Under the pieces are notes generated by a model that had not been told where the DNA came from, did not search any database, and was given only the letters and a program-made list of their open reading frames with translations. From JAIBJN01 sp963775625 (GTDB lineage: Bacteria; Actinomycetota; Thermoleophilia; Gaiellales; Gaiellaceae), in NCBI GenBank assembly GCA_963775625.1, contig CAVZJM010000011.1:62001-126000 (forward strand): DNA of 64,000 nt, read 5' to 3'. Of the stretch, positions 1-6,359 are shown in pieces (the first letter of the stretch is position 1; each line of letters starts with the position of its first letter). A program made the position numbers and the translations under genes.

Positions 1-182
1 CGCTCATCCTGATCGCGTCGTTCGACACGCCGGCGTTCAGCGGGCCCACGGGCAACCGTGCGATCGCCTTCGTCGTCGGCATCTACGTCGCGGGGTTCGT
101 CCTCTACTACATCTCCCGCGCCGTGCGGCGTCAGCGCGGGGTCGACCTCGACCTGCTCTACAAGGAGATCCCGCCGGAGTAG
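1..182 (+). CDS. C-terminal end of an APC-type amino acid permease (partial)
   Basis: The reading frame is open from base 3 and ends at the TAG at 180-182, giving about 59 residues cut by the left edge. The tail has one hydrophobic segment (AIAFVVGIYVAGFVLYYI) followed by a basic, charged end (SRAVRRQRGVDLD). This is the usual last membrane helix and cytoplasmic tail of amino acid/polyamine/organocation permeases. The start, the transport core and the substrate lie outside the window. The stop codon is five bases before a structured repeat. Family assignment is by overall character only and is moderate. Confidence 0.5.
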   Translation, partial: LILIASFDTPAFSGPTGNRAIAFVVGIYVAGFVLYYISRAVRRQRGVDLDLLYKEIPPE

Positions 183-186
183 TTCA

Positions 187-350
187 AGAACTCGGTTCAC
201 GATGACGACTCGTCGCCGGGGTGTCCTGGGCGAGTGCGAGGCAAGGACGCAGGGAGCGCTCGTATTCGAGAATACGGGCGCGACCGAGGACGCCGCATCG
301 CGCCGTCCAGGGCGGCCCGGCGGCATAGTGCTCATTGTGAATCGAGTTCT
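187..350 (+). repeat. Structured dispersed repeat, copy A (forward)
   Basis: The two ends form a 19-bp inverted repeat: AGAACTCGGTTCACGATGA at 187-205 pairs with 332-350, with only two G-T pairs as exceptions. A central stem GCGCTCGTATTC / GAATACGGGCGC lies near 270-297. The interior matches four other copies in this window. It fills the whole gap between the permease stop and the GTG of the phosphoesterase. It could be a 3' UTR element or a terminator, or part of the leader of the downstream gene. Confidence 0.8.
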
Positions 351-353
351 AAC

Positions 354-1292
354 GTGAAGCTCTTCTACGCGACTGACGTCCACGGGTCGGACCGCTGCTT
401 CACGAAGTTCGTGAACGCGGCGTCCTTCTACGGGGCCGACGCGATCCTGCTCGGCGGCGACCTGACTGGGAAGGCGATGGTGCCCCTGGTGCGCGAGAAC
501 GGCGTCCACCACGGCGTCTTCCTGGGCGAGGACGTCGCCACCGAGGGAGATGCTCTCGTCGAGCTGGAGAAGAAGATCGCCAACGCCGGGTACTACGCGT
601 TCCGCTGCGACCCGGACGAGAACGAGGCCTTGCGCGCGGATCCGGCCGCGCGCGAGGCCCTCTTTCGCCGCCTCATGCGGGAGCGGCTCGAGCGCTGGGT
701 CGCGCTCGCCGAAGAGCGCCTCCGCCCTGGGGGCGTTCCGTGCTACGTGAACGCGGGAAACGACGATCCGTCGGAGATCGACGAGGTGCTCGAGGCGAGC
801 GACTGGGTGCAGTTCCTCGAGGGGCGCATCGTCCGGCTACCCGACGGGACGGAGGTGGCGAGCTGCGGCTACGCGAACCGGACGCCCTGGGACTGCCCGC
901 GCGACATCGAGGAGGACGAGCTCGCCCGGAGGCTGGAGGCGGCGATCGCGGGCCTCGCCGACCCCGAGCGCTCGGTCTTCAACTTCCACTGCCCCCCGTA
1001 CGACAGCGGGATCGACTCCGGCCCGAAGCTCGACGAGAACCTGAGGATGACCTCCGGCGCGGGCGGCGCCGAGATGCACCCGGTGGGAAGCACCGCCTGC
1101 CGGGCGGCGATCGAGCGCTACCAGCCGCTCCTCGGGCTGCACGGCCACCTGCACGAGTCCCGCGGCGTGCACAAGCTGGGCCGGACTACCTGCCTCAACC
1201 CGGGAAGCGAATACAACGAGGGCATCCTCCGCGGCGCGCTGATCGAGCTCCGCGACGGCAAGCTCCGCAGCCACCAGTTCACCGCCGGCTAG
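354..1292 (+). CDS. Calcineurin-like metallophosphoesterase
   Basis: The protein has 312 residues and carries the ordered metal-binding motifs of the calcineurin-like superfamily: D-x-H near the N terminus (YATDVHGSD), GGDLTG, GNDDPSE, a mid-protein histidine (FNFHCPPYDSG) and HGHLHES near the C terminus. It should hydrolyse a phosphomonoester or phosphodiester using two metal ions; the substrate cannot be read from sequence. I chose the GTG at 354 because it starts directly on the conserved first beta strand (KLFYATDVHG) and follows repeat copy A. Upstream in-frame codons lie inside the repeat and code for nothing recognisable. No signal peptide, so it is probably cytoplasmic. Confidence 0.85.
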   Translation: MKLFYATDVHGSDRCFTKFVNAASFYGADAILLGGDLTGKAMVPLVRENGVHHGVFLGEDVATEGDALVELEKKIANAGYYAFRCDPDENEALRADPAAREALFRRLMRERLERWVALAEERLRPGGVPCYVNAGNDDPSEIDEVLEASDWVQFLEGRIVRLPDGTEVASCGYANRTPWDCPRDIEEDELARRLEAAIAGLADPERSVFNFHCPPYDSGIDSGPKLDENLRMTSGAGGAEMHPVGSTACRAAIERYQPLLGLHGHLHESRGVHKLGRTTCLNPGSEYNEGILRGALIELRDGKLRSHQFTAG

Positions 1293-1299
1293 CGCCAGG

Positions 1300-2046
1300 C
1301 TAGACCTCTTCCGGCGTCTCGTACCAGCGCTTCCGCTCGCCGATCCGCGCCCGCAGCCGCCACGCGCGGGACTTCGGCTCCGACTCGACTCGAGCGGTAA
1401 GGGCGTCGACCCGCTCGCCGACCGACTGTCGCTGCTGCTCCTCGAGACCGTACCGGTCGAGATGGTCGCGGCAGACGGCGAGGTTCCCCGTGATCGTGCG
1501 CCAGAGCCCCCAGTCGTCGCTCAGCAGCTCGGCGATCCGGGCGGCGTTGACGGTCTCGCCGTCCTCGTCCCCGACCGGGTGCCCGTGCAGGAGGGCGATC
1601 GAGTCGCGGACGTCCTTCTCGTTCAGCTCGGCGATCTGGAGCTTCGTGAGCAGGAGCTCGGCCAGCGGGACGGTCAGCGGCTCGAGGGCGAGGCGGCCTT
1701 CGAGGGGAATCTCGTGCGACATGCGGAAGCGGCCGACGAAGACGTCGGCCTTGCGAGCGTGCTGCTGGTCGACGAAGAGGAGCCGCTCGCTCCCGTGCAG
1801 TGCGTTGAAGGGCACGTGCGGCTCATAGCCGAGCTCGCGCAGGAGACCCGTGCATGCCTTCGCCGAGGCGCGCGAGGTGGCGAAATCGAGGTCCTCGTAG
1901 GTCCGCCTGAAGGGCTCGGCGAGACCGTTTTGAGACCGGAGCACAATGGCGACGCCACCCAGCAAACGAAGCGTGACACCCTGGTCTTCGGCCCCGGCGA
2001 GGACCCTGCGCCCCTCTTCCACGACGTCCGGCAGGGTGCCGTCCAT
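1300..2046 (-). CDS. Nucleotidyltransferase-fold protein (AbiEii/DUF1814-like)
   Basis: The protein has 248 residues. The pattern LLGGVAIVLRSQ followed by RRTYEDLDFAT matches the GG-x-A plus D-L-D core of the stand-alone nucleotidyltransferase fold, best known from AbiEii-type toxins and MNT proteins. The second half is helical, with a basic tail. No antitoxin-like partner is adjacent: the next gene on the same strand is a pilin 120 bases upstream. It may be a solitary nucleotidyltransferase of unknown substrate rather than a toxin. It converges on the phosphoesterase with a 7-base gap. Confidence 0.55.
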   Translation of the reverse strand: MDGTLPDVVEEGRRVLAGAEDQGVTLRLLGGVAIVLRSQNGLAEPFRRTYEDLDFATSRASAKACTGLLRELGYEPHVPFNALHGSERLLFVDQQHARKADVFVGRFRMSHEIPLEGRLALEPLTVPLAELLLTKLQIAELNEKDVRDSIALLHGHPVGDEDGETVNAARIAELLSDDWGLWRTITGNLAVCRDHLDRYGLEEQQRQSVGERVDALTARVESEPKSRAWRLRARIGERKRWYETPEEV

Positions 2047-2111
2047 CTGCCCACCTTACGCCACCAGTGGGAGCTCTCCTAGTCCGCGCTGAGGCCTACC
2101 CCAAAGAGAAC

Positions 2112-2153
2112 AGGCGCCCCGGGCCGGCCCAATCGGGCCAGGCCGGGACGCCT
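2112..2153 (-). terminator. Strong GC-rich hairpin after the pilin gene
   Basis: AGGCG at 2112-2116 and CGCCT at 2149-2153 close a long hairpin whose inner arms (CCGG-CCGGCCC / GGGCC-GGCCGG) are nearly complementary around a 4-base loop AATC. It lies just past the pilin stop on the leftward strand. There is no clear T run, so termination is inferred from stem strength and position only. Confidence 0.45.
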
Positions 2154-2167
2154 GCGAAGCTCTTGGT

Positions 2168-2326
2168 CTAGAGGACGCCCGTGACGGCGTCGATCGCATC
2201 GCCGATGGCGCCGGACAGCGCCGCGAGAGCGACGACCACCGCCAGCGTGATGACGGCGAGCACGACGCCGTACTCGGCCATCGTCTGCCCGTCCTCGCGC
2301 CTGGTCAGCGTGAAAAAGCTCTGCAT
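2168..2326 (-). CDS. Flp/Fap-type pilin subunit
   Basis: This 52-residue protein has the type IVb Flp pilin plan: a short basic leader (MQSFFTLTRRE), then GQTMAEYGVVLAVITLA, a long hydrophobic helix that continues to the C terminus. Flp pilins are cut by a TadV-like prepilin peptidase after a Gly and polymerised by the Tad machinery; the E-Y pair is typical. The ATG at 2324-2326 has an AGGGGGTGA Shine-Dalgarno stretch about ten bases upstream. No tad assembly genes are nearby, so the secretion machinery must be elsewhere. It is transcribed in the same direction as the XRE-TPR regulator and its small peptide, 290 bases downstream of the latter. Confidence 0.85.
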   Translation of the reverse strand: MQSFFTLTRREDGQTMAEYGVVLAVITLAVVVALAALSGAIGDAIDAVTGVL

Positions 2327-2616
2327 CTCTTCATTCACCCCCTAAGCGGGTCGAGGGTCTCACGGCTTCGCTCCTAGAGCTCTGCCGCGGGACCGCTCCG
2401 CCGAAGGGCTCTACCAGCACTCGCAGCATCGGTCAGGACGGGCGGAAAGGAATCCCCCGGGACAGGGATTCGCTCGCGAGCCGCTCGAGGCCGTTTTCGG
2501 GCCGTGAGAGCAGCCGAGAACGGCCGCTTGGACGGCGAAAACGGCTTCATCTCTACGTTCGACCGGCTTCCGAGATCCGGTCGGGGAACCCGATTACCCG
2601 GCGACCCGACGAAGCG
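2327..2616. other. 290-base non-coding stretch upstream of the pilin
   Basis: I see no credible gene. The stretch holds a 7-bp hairpin (GAATCCC at 2450-2456 with GGGATTC at 2465-2471) and repeated GCCGTTTTCG/GCCGTTCTCG-like words around 2490-2550. It probably carries the pilin promoter and leader. Confidence 0.4.
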
Positions 2617-2706
2617 CTACGGCCCGTCGGGGAAGCCCCTGCCGGCGATGCTCGCGAGGAGCACCACGGCGGTGACGAGAAGGATGTGGAGCGAGGCCCG
2701 GCTCAC
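2617..2706 (-). CDS. Tiny hydrophobic peptide downstream of the XRE-TPR regulator (candidate signal peptide precursor)
   Basis: A 29-residue frame starts at the GTG at 2704-2706 and ends at 2617. An almost perfect ribosome binding site (AAAGGAGGTGA) lies eight bases upstream, the strongest I noticed in the window. The peptide has a short basic start, a hydrophobic middle (LHILLVTAVVLLASIA) and a small polar tail (GRGFPDGP). The same frame could start at an ATG at 2761-2763, giving 48 residues, but the ribosome site favours the shorter form. It lies 60 bases after the stop of an XRE-TPR regulator, the arrangement seen in RRNPP quorum-sensing pairs, where a secreted precursor is trimmed to a C-terminal signal. 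A role as signal is inference; it could simply be a small membrane protein. Confidence 0.5.
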   Translation of the reverse strand: MSRASLHILLVTAVVLLASIAGRGFPDGP

Positions 2707-2766
2707 GTTCTGGCTCACCTCCTTTCGAAGCGTCGGTTTCGACCTGCCTTCGATCGACTGCATCTC

Positions 2767-4101
2767 CTAGAAATGGAAGTCCTGGAGGGCCTGCACGGTG
2801 CGCTGATAGAGCGTGATCGCGGCTTCCTTGTCGCCGCGCTCGACCGCGAGCTCCGCCTGGGCGGTCCAGGCGGCCGCCTTGTGGCTCGCCGAGGACAGCT
2901 GGTCGAAGCTCGCCTCCGCGGCGCGGAACTTCTCCGCGGCCTCGTCGAGCCGGCCCTGCTCGAGCAGCGAGCGGCCGAGGACGAGCTGGGCGTTTCCGAT
3001 CTCGTCGATGAAGTCGACCCGGTCGGCCAGCAGCTCGAGGGCGTGCCGCGCCTGCTCCTCCGCGAGCTCGACCTGGCCCGTGCGCAGGTGAACCTGCGCG
3101 AGCGAGGAGACCGCCTGCGCGGCGTCCGCGTCGCTCCCGACCTCGAGCGCTACCGCGAAAGCCCGCTTGAAGAGCGGGATCGACTCGTCCGGATTCCCGA
3201 GCAGGAAGGTCAGCCCTCCGAGGGTGGTGAGGAGCTTGCCCGTGTTCGCCCGGTCGTCGATCTGCTCGTACAGGGCCTTGGCCTTCTCCGCGTGGGCGCG
3301 GGCGGCCACCCACTGGCCCTGGCGCTCCGCGACCAGCGCTCCCAGGAAGTACGCGTCGGCCGTCGCCCGCGGATCGTCCAGGGCCTCCGCGAGCTCGAGC
3401 GCCCGCTCGACGTCCTCGCGCGCGGCCTCCCAGTCACGCTGTCTCCGGTAGCAGCGTGACCGCCACCCGAAGATGCGCGACCGGAGGCGGTCGCACGGGA
3501 TCCCCGAGCGCTCGGCGAGCTCGAGCGCCTCTGTGAAGAGCGCCAGCGCCGTCGCCACGGAGGTCAAGCGGTATCGGCAGCAGCCGAGCCGGAAGAGGAC
3601 CTCGGCGCGATCCACGTCCGAGAAGACCGCGTCCTCGACGATCTCCCGGGCGCGCGCGAGCAGCGGCAGCGCCTCGCGCATCTCGCCGATGTACATGCGC
3701 GCCCACGACTCGGCCAGCAGCATCCGCAGCTCGAGGTCGGCCGCCGAGTCGGCCGGGAGCGAGCCCTTGACGTCCGCCAGCAAGCCGATCGCCGAGGCAT
3801 AGTCGTGCGACTCCGCCGCGGCCTCGGCGCGCGCGACGGCGCTCTCGAGGCGCTCGCGCTGTCGCCCGTCGATGCCGGTGGCGAGGTACGAGGCATCGAC
3901 CTCCAGCCGCTGGGCGAGCCACTGGAGCGTCTCGTCCGTCGGGCGGAGCCGGTCGCGCTCGAGCTGGCTCACGTACTGCTTCGAGAAGCGGCTGTCCGCA
4001 AGCTCGGACTGCGTCAGCCCCCGTGCAACCCGCGCCTGGCGGAGGCGCTGTCCCAGCGTCGCGGGGGCCTCGGGCTTGATGACCGTTTCCGGACTCGTCA
4101 C
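2767..4101 (-). CDS. XRE-family regulator with C-terminal TPR array (RRNPP-like)
   Basis: The protein has 444 residues. Residues about 15-70 form an XRE helix-turn-helix (LGQRLRQARVARGLTQSELA, then SKQYVSQLERDRLRPT). The rest is a series of tetratricopeptide-like helical pairs (for example ATALALFTEALELAERSG and ADAYFLGALVAERQGQW). This HTH-plus-TPR layout and length match NprR/PlcR/Rgg-type regulators, whose TPR groove binds a short peptide. The start is GTG at 4099-4101, only a few bases below a well-formed promoter, so the mRNA is probably leaderless. A tiny hydrophobic peptide gene follows its stop. Similar HTH-TPR proteins without peptides also exist, so the ligand is not established. 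Confidence 0.75.
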   Translation of the reverse strand: MTSPETVIKPEAPATLGQRLRQARVARGLTQSELADSRFSKQYVSQLERDRLRPTDETLQWLAQRLEVDASYLATGIDGRQRERLESAVARAEAAAESHDYASAIGLLADVKGSLPADSAADLELRMLLAESWARMYIGEMREALPLLARAREIVEDAVFSDVDRAEVLFRLGCCRYRLTSVATALALFTEALELAERSGIPCDRLRSRIFGWRSRCYRRQRDWEAAREDVERALELAEALDDPRATADAYFLGALVAERQGQWVAARAHAEKAKALYEQIDDRANTGKLLTTLGGLTFLLGNPDESIPLFKRAFAVALEVGSDADAAQAVSSLAQVHLRTGQVELAEEQARHALELLADRVDFIDEIGNAQLVLGRSLLEQGRLDEAAEKFRAAEASFDQLSSASHKAAAWTAQAELAVERGDKEAAITLYQRTVQALQDFHF

Positions 4102-4105
4102 GTCG

Positions 4106-4149
4106 GGTCAAGCATAGAAGTCTTCGTTTCACTTTACAATCTTCTTGAC
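4106..4149 (-). promoter_or_regulatory. Promoter and inverted-repeat operator of the XRE-TPR regulator
   Basis: On the leftward strand TTGTAA (-35) and TATGCT (-10) are separated by 17 bases. The -10 ends about ten bases before the GTG start, which implies a leaderless transcript. Overlapping it are GTCAAGcatAGAAG (4106-4119, plus strand) and CTTCTTGAC (4141-4149), inverted copies of GTCAAG-AAG. This would suit autoregulation. Confidence 0.55.
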
Positions 4150-4172
4150 TTCTCCGAGGACGCGGCTATAGT
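4145..4172 (+). promoter_or_regulatory. Rightward sigma70-like promoter
   Basis: TTGACT at 4145-4150 and TATAGT at 4167-4172 are 16 bases apart, an unusually good match in this GC-rich sequence. It points toward the terminated leader and sodA, divergently from the XRE-TPR promoter, and its -35 box overlaps one arm of that gene's inverted repeat. The regulator could therefore control both directions. Confidence 0.55.
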
Positions 4173-4178
4173 CTCGAG

Positions 4179-4291
4179 CGATCTCGCCCTCGGGAAACCC
4201 GATCCCGAGTGATGTCTGGCATACCGCGAGAGCCTGGCCCGGAGACTCAGGCTTGGGCCGCAGAAGCCGAGTCTCCGGGTCGCCTTTTTTT
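4179..4291 (+). ncRNA. Candidate short RNA or attenuated leader upstream of sodA
   Basis: A transcript from the promoter at 4145-4172 would start near 4179 and meet a textbook intrinsic terminator ending at 4291, giving an RNA of about 110 bases. It contains a 5' hairpin (CTCGGG 4189-4194 with CCCGAG 4204-4209) and a linker before the terminator stem. I see no convincing coding frame. It may be an independent small RNA, or a leader whose terminator controls read-through into sodA 90 bases further on. I do not recognise a known RNA family. Confidence 0.45.
4238..4291 (+). terminator. Intrinsic terminator upstream of sodA
   Basis: Sixteen base pairs form between 4238-4254 and 4264-4279 with one bulged A at 4249. 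The stem reads CCCGGAGACTC-GGCTT. A run of seven T follows at 4285-4291. No complete gene precedes it on this strand, so it ends a leader or small RNA. Confidence 0.8.
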
Positions 4292-4380
4292 CCGGGCCCC
4301 GATTCTCAGGCGGAGGGGCACGGCACAAGTGGCCTCGACGGCCGATAACCTCCGTGTTCCCAGGCGACGAAGGAGACCTC

Positions 4381-4983
4381 ATGGCGTACGCCGTCCCACC
4401 CCTCCCCTACGACTACAACGCCCTCGAGCCGCACATCGACGAGCAGACGATGCGGATCCACCACGACAAGCACCACCAGGCGTACGTGGACAAGGTCAAC
4501 GCGGCGCTCGAGGGCACCGACTGGGCCGAGAGCCCGGTCGAGGAGGTCCTGACGAGCCTCGACCGCATCCCGGACGAGAAGCGGACGGCCGTCCGAAACA
4601 ACGGCGGCGGGCACTTCAACCACACGCTCTTCTGGGAGAGCATGAGCCCCGACGGGGGCGGAGCGCCGGACGGGGGCCTCGGCGCCGCCATCGACGAGGC
4701 CTTCGGCTCGTTCGCGGACTTCCAGGGCAAGCTCAAGGACGCCGGCGTCAACCAGTTCGGCTCCGGCTGGGCCTGGCTCGTCCTCGACGGTGGCGCGCTC
4801 GCGGTCGTCTCGACCGCCAACCAGGACAACCCCATCTCCGACGGCAAGACGCCGCTCCTGGGCGTCGACGTCTGGGAGCACGCCTACTACCTCTCCTACC
4901 AGAACCGGCGCCCCGACTACATCGACGCCTGGTGGGAGACGGTGGACTGGGTGAGGGTGGCCGAGCGCTTCTCCGCGGACTGA
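4381..4983 (+). CDS. sodA: Superoxide dismutase [Mn/Fe]
   Basis: This 200-residue enzyme converts superoxide to hydrogen peroxide and oxygen in the cytoplasm. Family features are clear: PPLPYDYNALEPHID at the N terminus, the metal ligands H in MRIHHDKHHQAYV, H in GGHFNHTLFWE, and D/H in the signature DVWEHAYYLSYQNRRPDYI. The residues GSGWAWLVL precede the signature. Length is normal. The ATG at 4381 follows a good GAAGGAG site. Metal preference between Mn and Fe cannot be decided by eye. Upstream lies a strong promoter and a complete terminator, so expression may be attenuated. Confidence 0.95.
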   Translation: MAYAVPPLPYDYNALEPHIDEQTMRIHHDKHHQAYVDKVNAALEGTDWAESPVEEVLTSLDRIPDEKRTAVRNNGGGHFNHTLFWESMSPDGGGAPDGGLGAAIDEAFGSFADFQGKLKDAGVNQFGSGWAWLVLDGGALAVVSTANQDNPISDGKTPLLGVDVWEHAYYLSYQNRRPDYIDAWWETVDWVRVAERFSAD

Positions 4984-5003
4984 TCTCCAGCTAGGCTGAG
5001 CCC

Positions 5004-5213
5004 ATGCCGGCGCTCAAGCTCATCTTTGTCGCCATGAAGGTGCAGCAGGGGTGGAAGCGAATTCCGCCCGAGCAGCGGCGCGCCCTACTCCAGACGGCCC
5101 AGCGCTCGGCGAAGAAACACGGGCCGCTGGTCGCGAAGACCGTCAAGGAGCAGGGCCCGACGGTCGCCAAGCAGCTGGGTCGAATGCTCCGCGAAGCGAA
5201 GAAGCGCTCGTAG
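5004..5213 (+). CDS. Small basic protein of unknown function
   Basis: This 69-residue frame starts 20 bases after sodA. The N terminus is mildly hydrophobic (ALKLIFVAMKV) and the rest is a lysine/arginine-rich amphipathic helix (RRALLQTAQRSAKKHG, LGRMLREAKKRS). I do not recognise a family. The same strand and close spacing suggest co-transcription with sodA. Codon use resembles its neighbours, so it is probably real. Confidence 0.5.
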   Translation: MPALKLIFVAMKVQQGWKRIPPEQRRALLQTAQRSAKKHGPLVAKTVKEQGPTVAKQLGRMLREAKKRS

Positions 5214-5225
5214 CCGAGCCAGAGG

Positions 5226-5299
5226 GGAGGCCGGTGGGATTCGAACCCACGACCACCGGGACCACAACCCGGGGCTCTACCAACTGAGCTACGACCTCC
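5226..5299 (-). tRNA. tRNA-His (GTG)
   Basis: A complete cloverleaf folds on the minus strand with anticodon GTG in the loop TTGTGGT. The acceptor GAGGTCG/CGGCCTC is preceded by an encoded G-1 facing C73, the identity element of histidine tRNAs. The T arm is GTGGG-TTCGAAT-CCCAC. The CCA end is not encoded. Confidence 0.95.
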
Positions 5300-5339
5300 G
5301 CGCCAGAACCGAGTTTAGCGGGTGCTACGGTGCCCCCGA

Positions 5340-5412
5340 GCGCCTGTAGCTCAGTGGACAGAGCAGCGGACTTCTAATCCGCGGGTCGGAGGTTCGAATC
5401 CTCCCAGGCGCG
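5340..5412 (+). tRNA. tRNA-Arg (TCT)
   Basis: A complete cloverleaf with acceptor GCGCCTG/CAGGCGC, anticodon TCT in loop CTTCTAA, T arm GGAGG-TTCGAAT-CCTCC and discriminator G. It is divergent from tRNA-His, 40 bases away. CCA is not encoded. Confidence 0.95.
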
Positions 5413-5465
5413 CTGACGGAACTCTCGGGCGGCTCCGTGAGGATCGCGCCGATACGGTTCGAGCG

Positions 5466-5991
5466 ATGCCGGCGTTCAGGTTGCAGTTCGCCATCGAGCG
5501 CGTGCCGGAGTACGCCGGCCGCTACCCCTCCGAGGAGGATCGTGACGTCCTCGCAATCGGCCGCATAGCCCGGGACCGCGGTCACTACACCCTCGTCGAG
5601 CTCCGCCGGGTGTGTCGGTGGAAGACTCCGCGGAGCGCCCCGCTGGTGGCGCGAGAACAGCGCGCGTTCCGTCGAGGCCTCGACGCGAGCGGCGCTGGGC
5701 GAGACGAGCGGCGAGCGCGAGCGGGTCGAGGCGCTGCTCTCCCTGAGCGGCGTCGGCTGGCCGACGGCCTCGGTGCTCCTGCACGTCGCCTTCCCGGAGC
5801 GCTATCCCATCCTCGACAAGCGGGCCTTGCACGCGCTCGGGGTCAGCGCGCCCTCGGCGTACACCTTCCCGTTCTGGGAGGCCTACGTCACGGCATGCGT
5901 GCGTCTGGCCGAGCAGGCAGGCGTCGACGGGCGCACCTTCGACCAGGCGCTCTGGCAGTGGTCGAAGGAGCAGGGCGTCCCTCTCTCCTGA
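5466..5991 (+). pseudogene. Helix-hairpin-helix glycosylase-like protein, frameshifted
   Basis: The N-terminal part (MPAFRLQFAIERVPEYAGRY) and the C-terminal part (SLSGVGWPTASVLLHVAFP, YPILDKRALHALG) lie in different frames; reading shifts near 5655 at GGCGCGAGAAC. Joined, they make about 175 residues. The LSGVGWPTASVLL stretch looks like the helix-hairpin-helix of base-excision glycosylases, but no catalytic signature is obvious, so enzymatic function is not claimed. The codons after the shift look normal, so this may be a base-calling error rather than a dead gene. Confidence 0.5.
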
Positions 5992-6188
5992 CACCTCCCG
6001 GCGGCCGGGCTCAGACGAGCAGGTCGACGCCCAGGGCCAGCAGCCAGGCCGCTCCGAGCCTCGTGCATCGCCGGCGCGTCACGAGCAGCTCCGGTCCTCG
6101 TCACGTGGATGCTTCTGCTCGGTCTCTCGGCTTCAGCACCGACTTCGTGCTCGAGGCGGTCGAGCTCGCGAGCTGACCTGAAGAAGCG
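5992..6188. other. Non-coding stretch with a possible gene-end remnant
   Basis: On the minus strand the sequence near 6010-6060 reads as a short hydrophobic end (AAWLLALGVDLLV then stop), possibly the tail of a lost membrane protein gene. No start or domain can be found. Nothing else is recognisable before the repeat. Confidence 0.25.
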
Positions 6189-6359
6189 CTTAGAGCACGT
6201 CTCAAAATGAAGCCCTGTGCCGCCGGGCCGCGCTGCTCGCCCCGAGGACTGCGTCCTCAGTCGCGCCCGTAGCCTTGGCTACGAGCGCTCCCTGCGTCCT
6301 TGTCTCGGAACGACCATCGCACCCCGACGGCGAGGCGTCATTCTGAAACGTGCTCCTAG
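6189..6359 (-). repeat. Structured dispersed repeat, copy B (reverse)
   Basis: CTTAGAGCACGTCTCAAAATGA at 6189-6210 is complementary to 6338-6359 apart from few positions. Most exceptions become G-U pairs only in RNA read from the minus strand, the same orientation as its interior. The central hairpin reads GTAGCC-AA-GGCTAC here instead of GTATTC...GAATAC in other copies, keeping the pairing through three double changes. Its right end supplies the stop codon (6356-6358) of the RTX gene. Confidence 0.8.

Noticed and set aside
187..350. Interpreting the five-copy repeat as an ordinary MITE
   Set aside because: The terminal repeats change between copies in a compensated way and no target-site duplication was seen. 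A transposase end would be conserved in sequence.
1300..2046. AbiEii-type toxin-antitoxin pair
   Set aside because: No antitoxin-like gene is adjacent; neighbours are a phosphoesterase and a pilin.
4179..4291. Leader RNA as 4.5S SRP RNA or 6C RNA
   Set aside because: The conserved SRP core and the C-rich loops of 6C RNA are absent.
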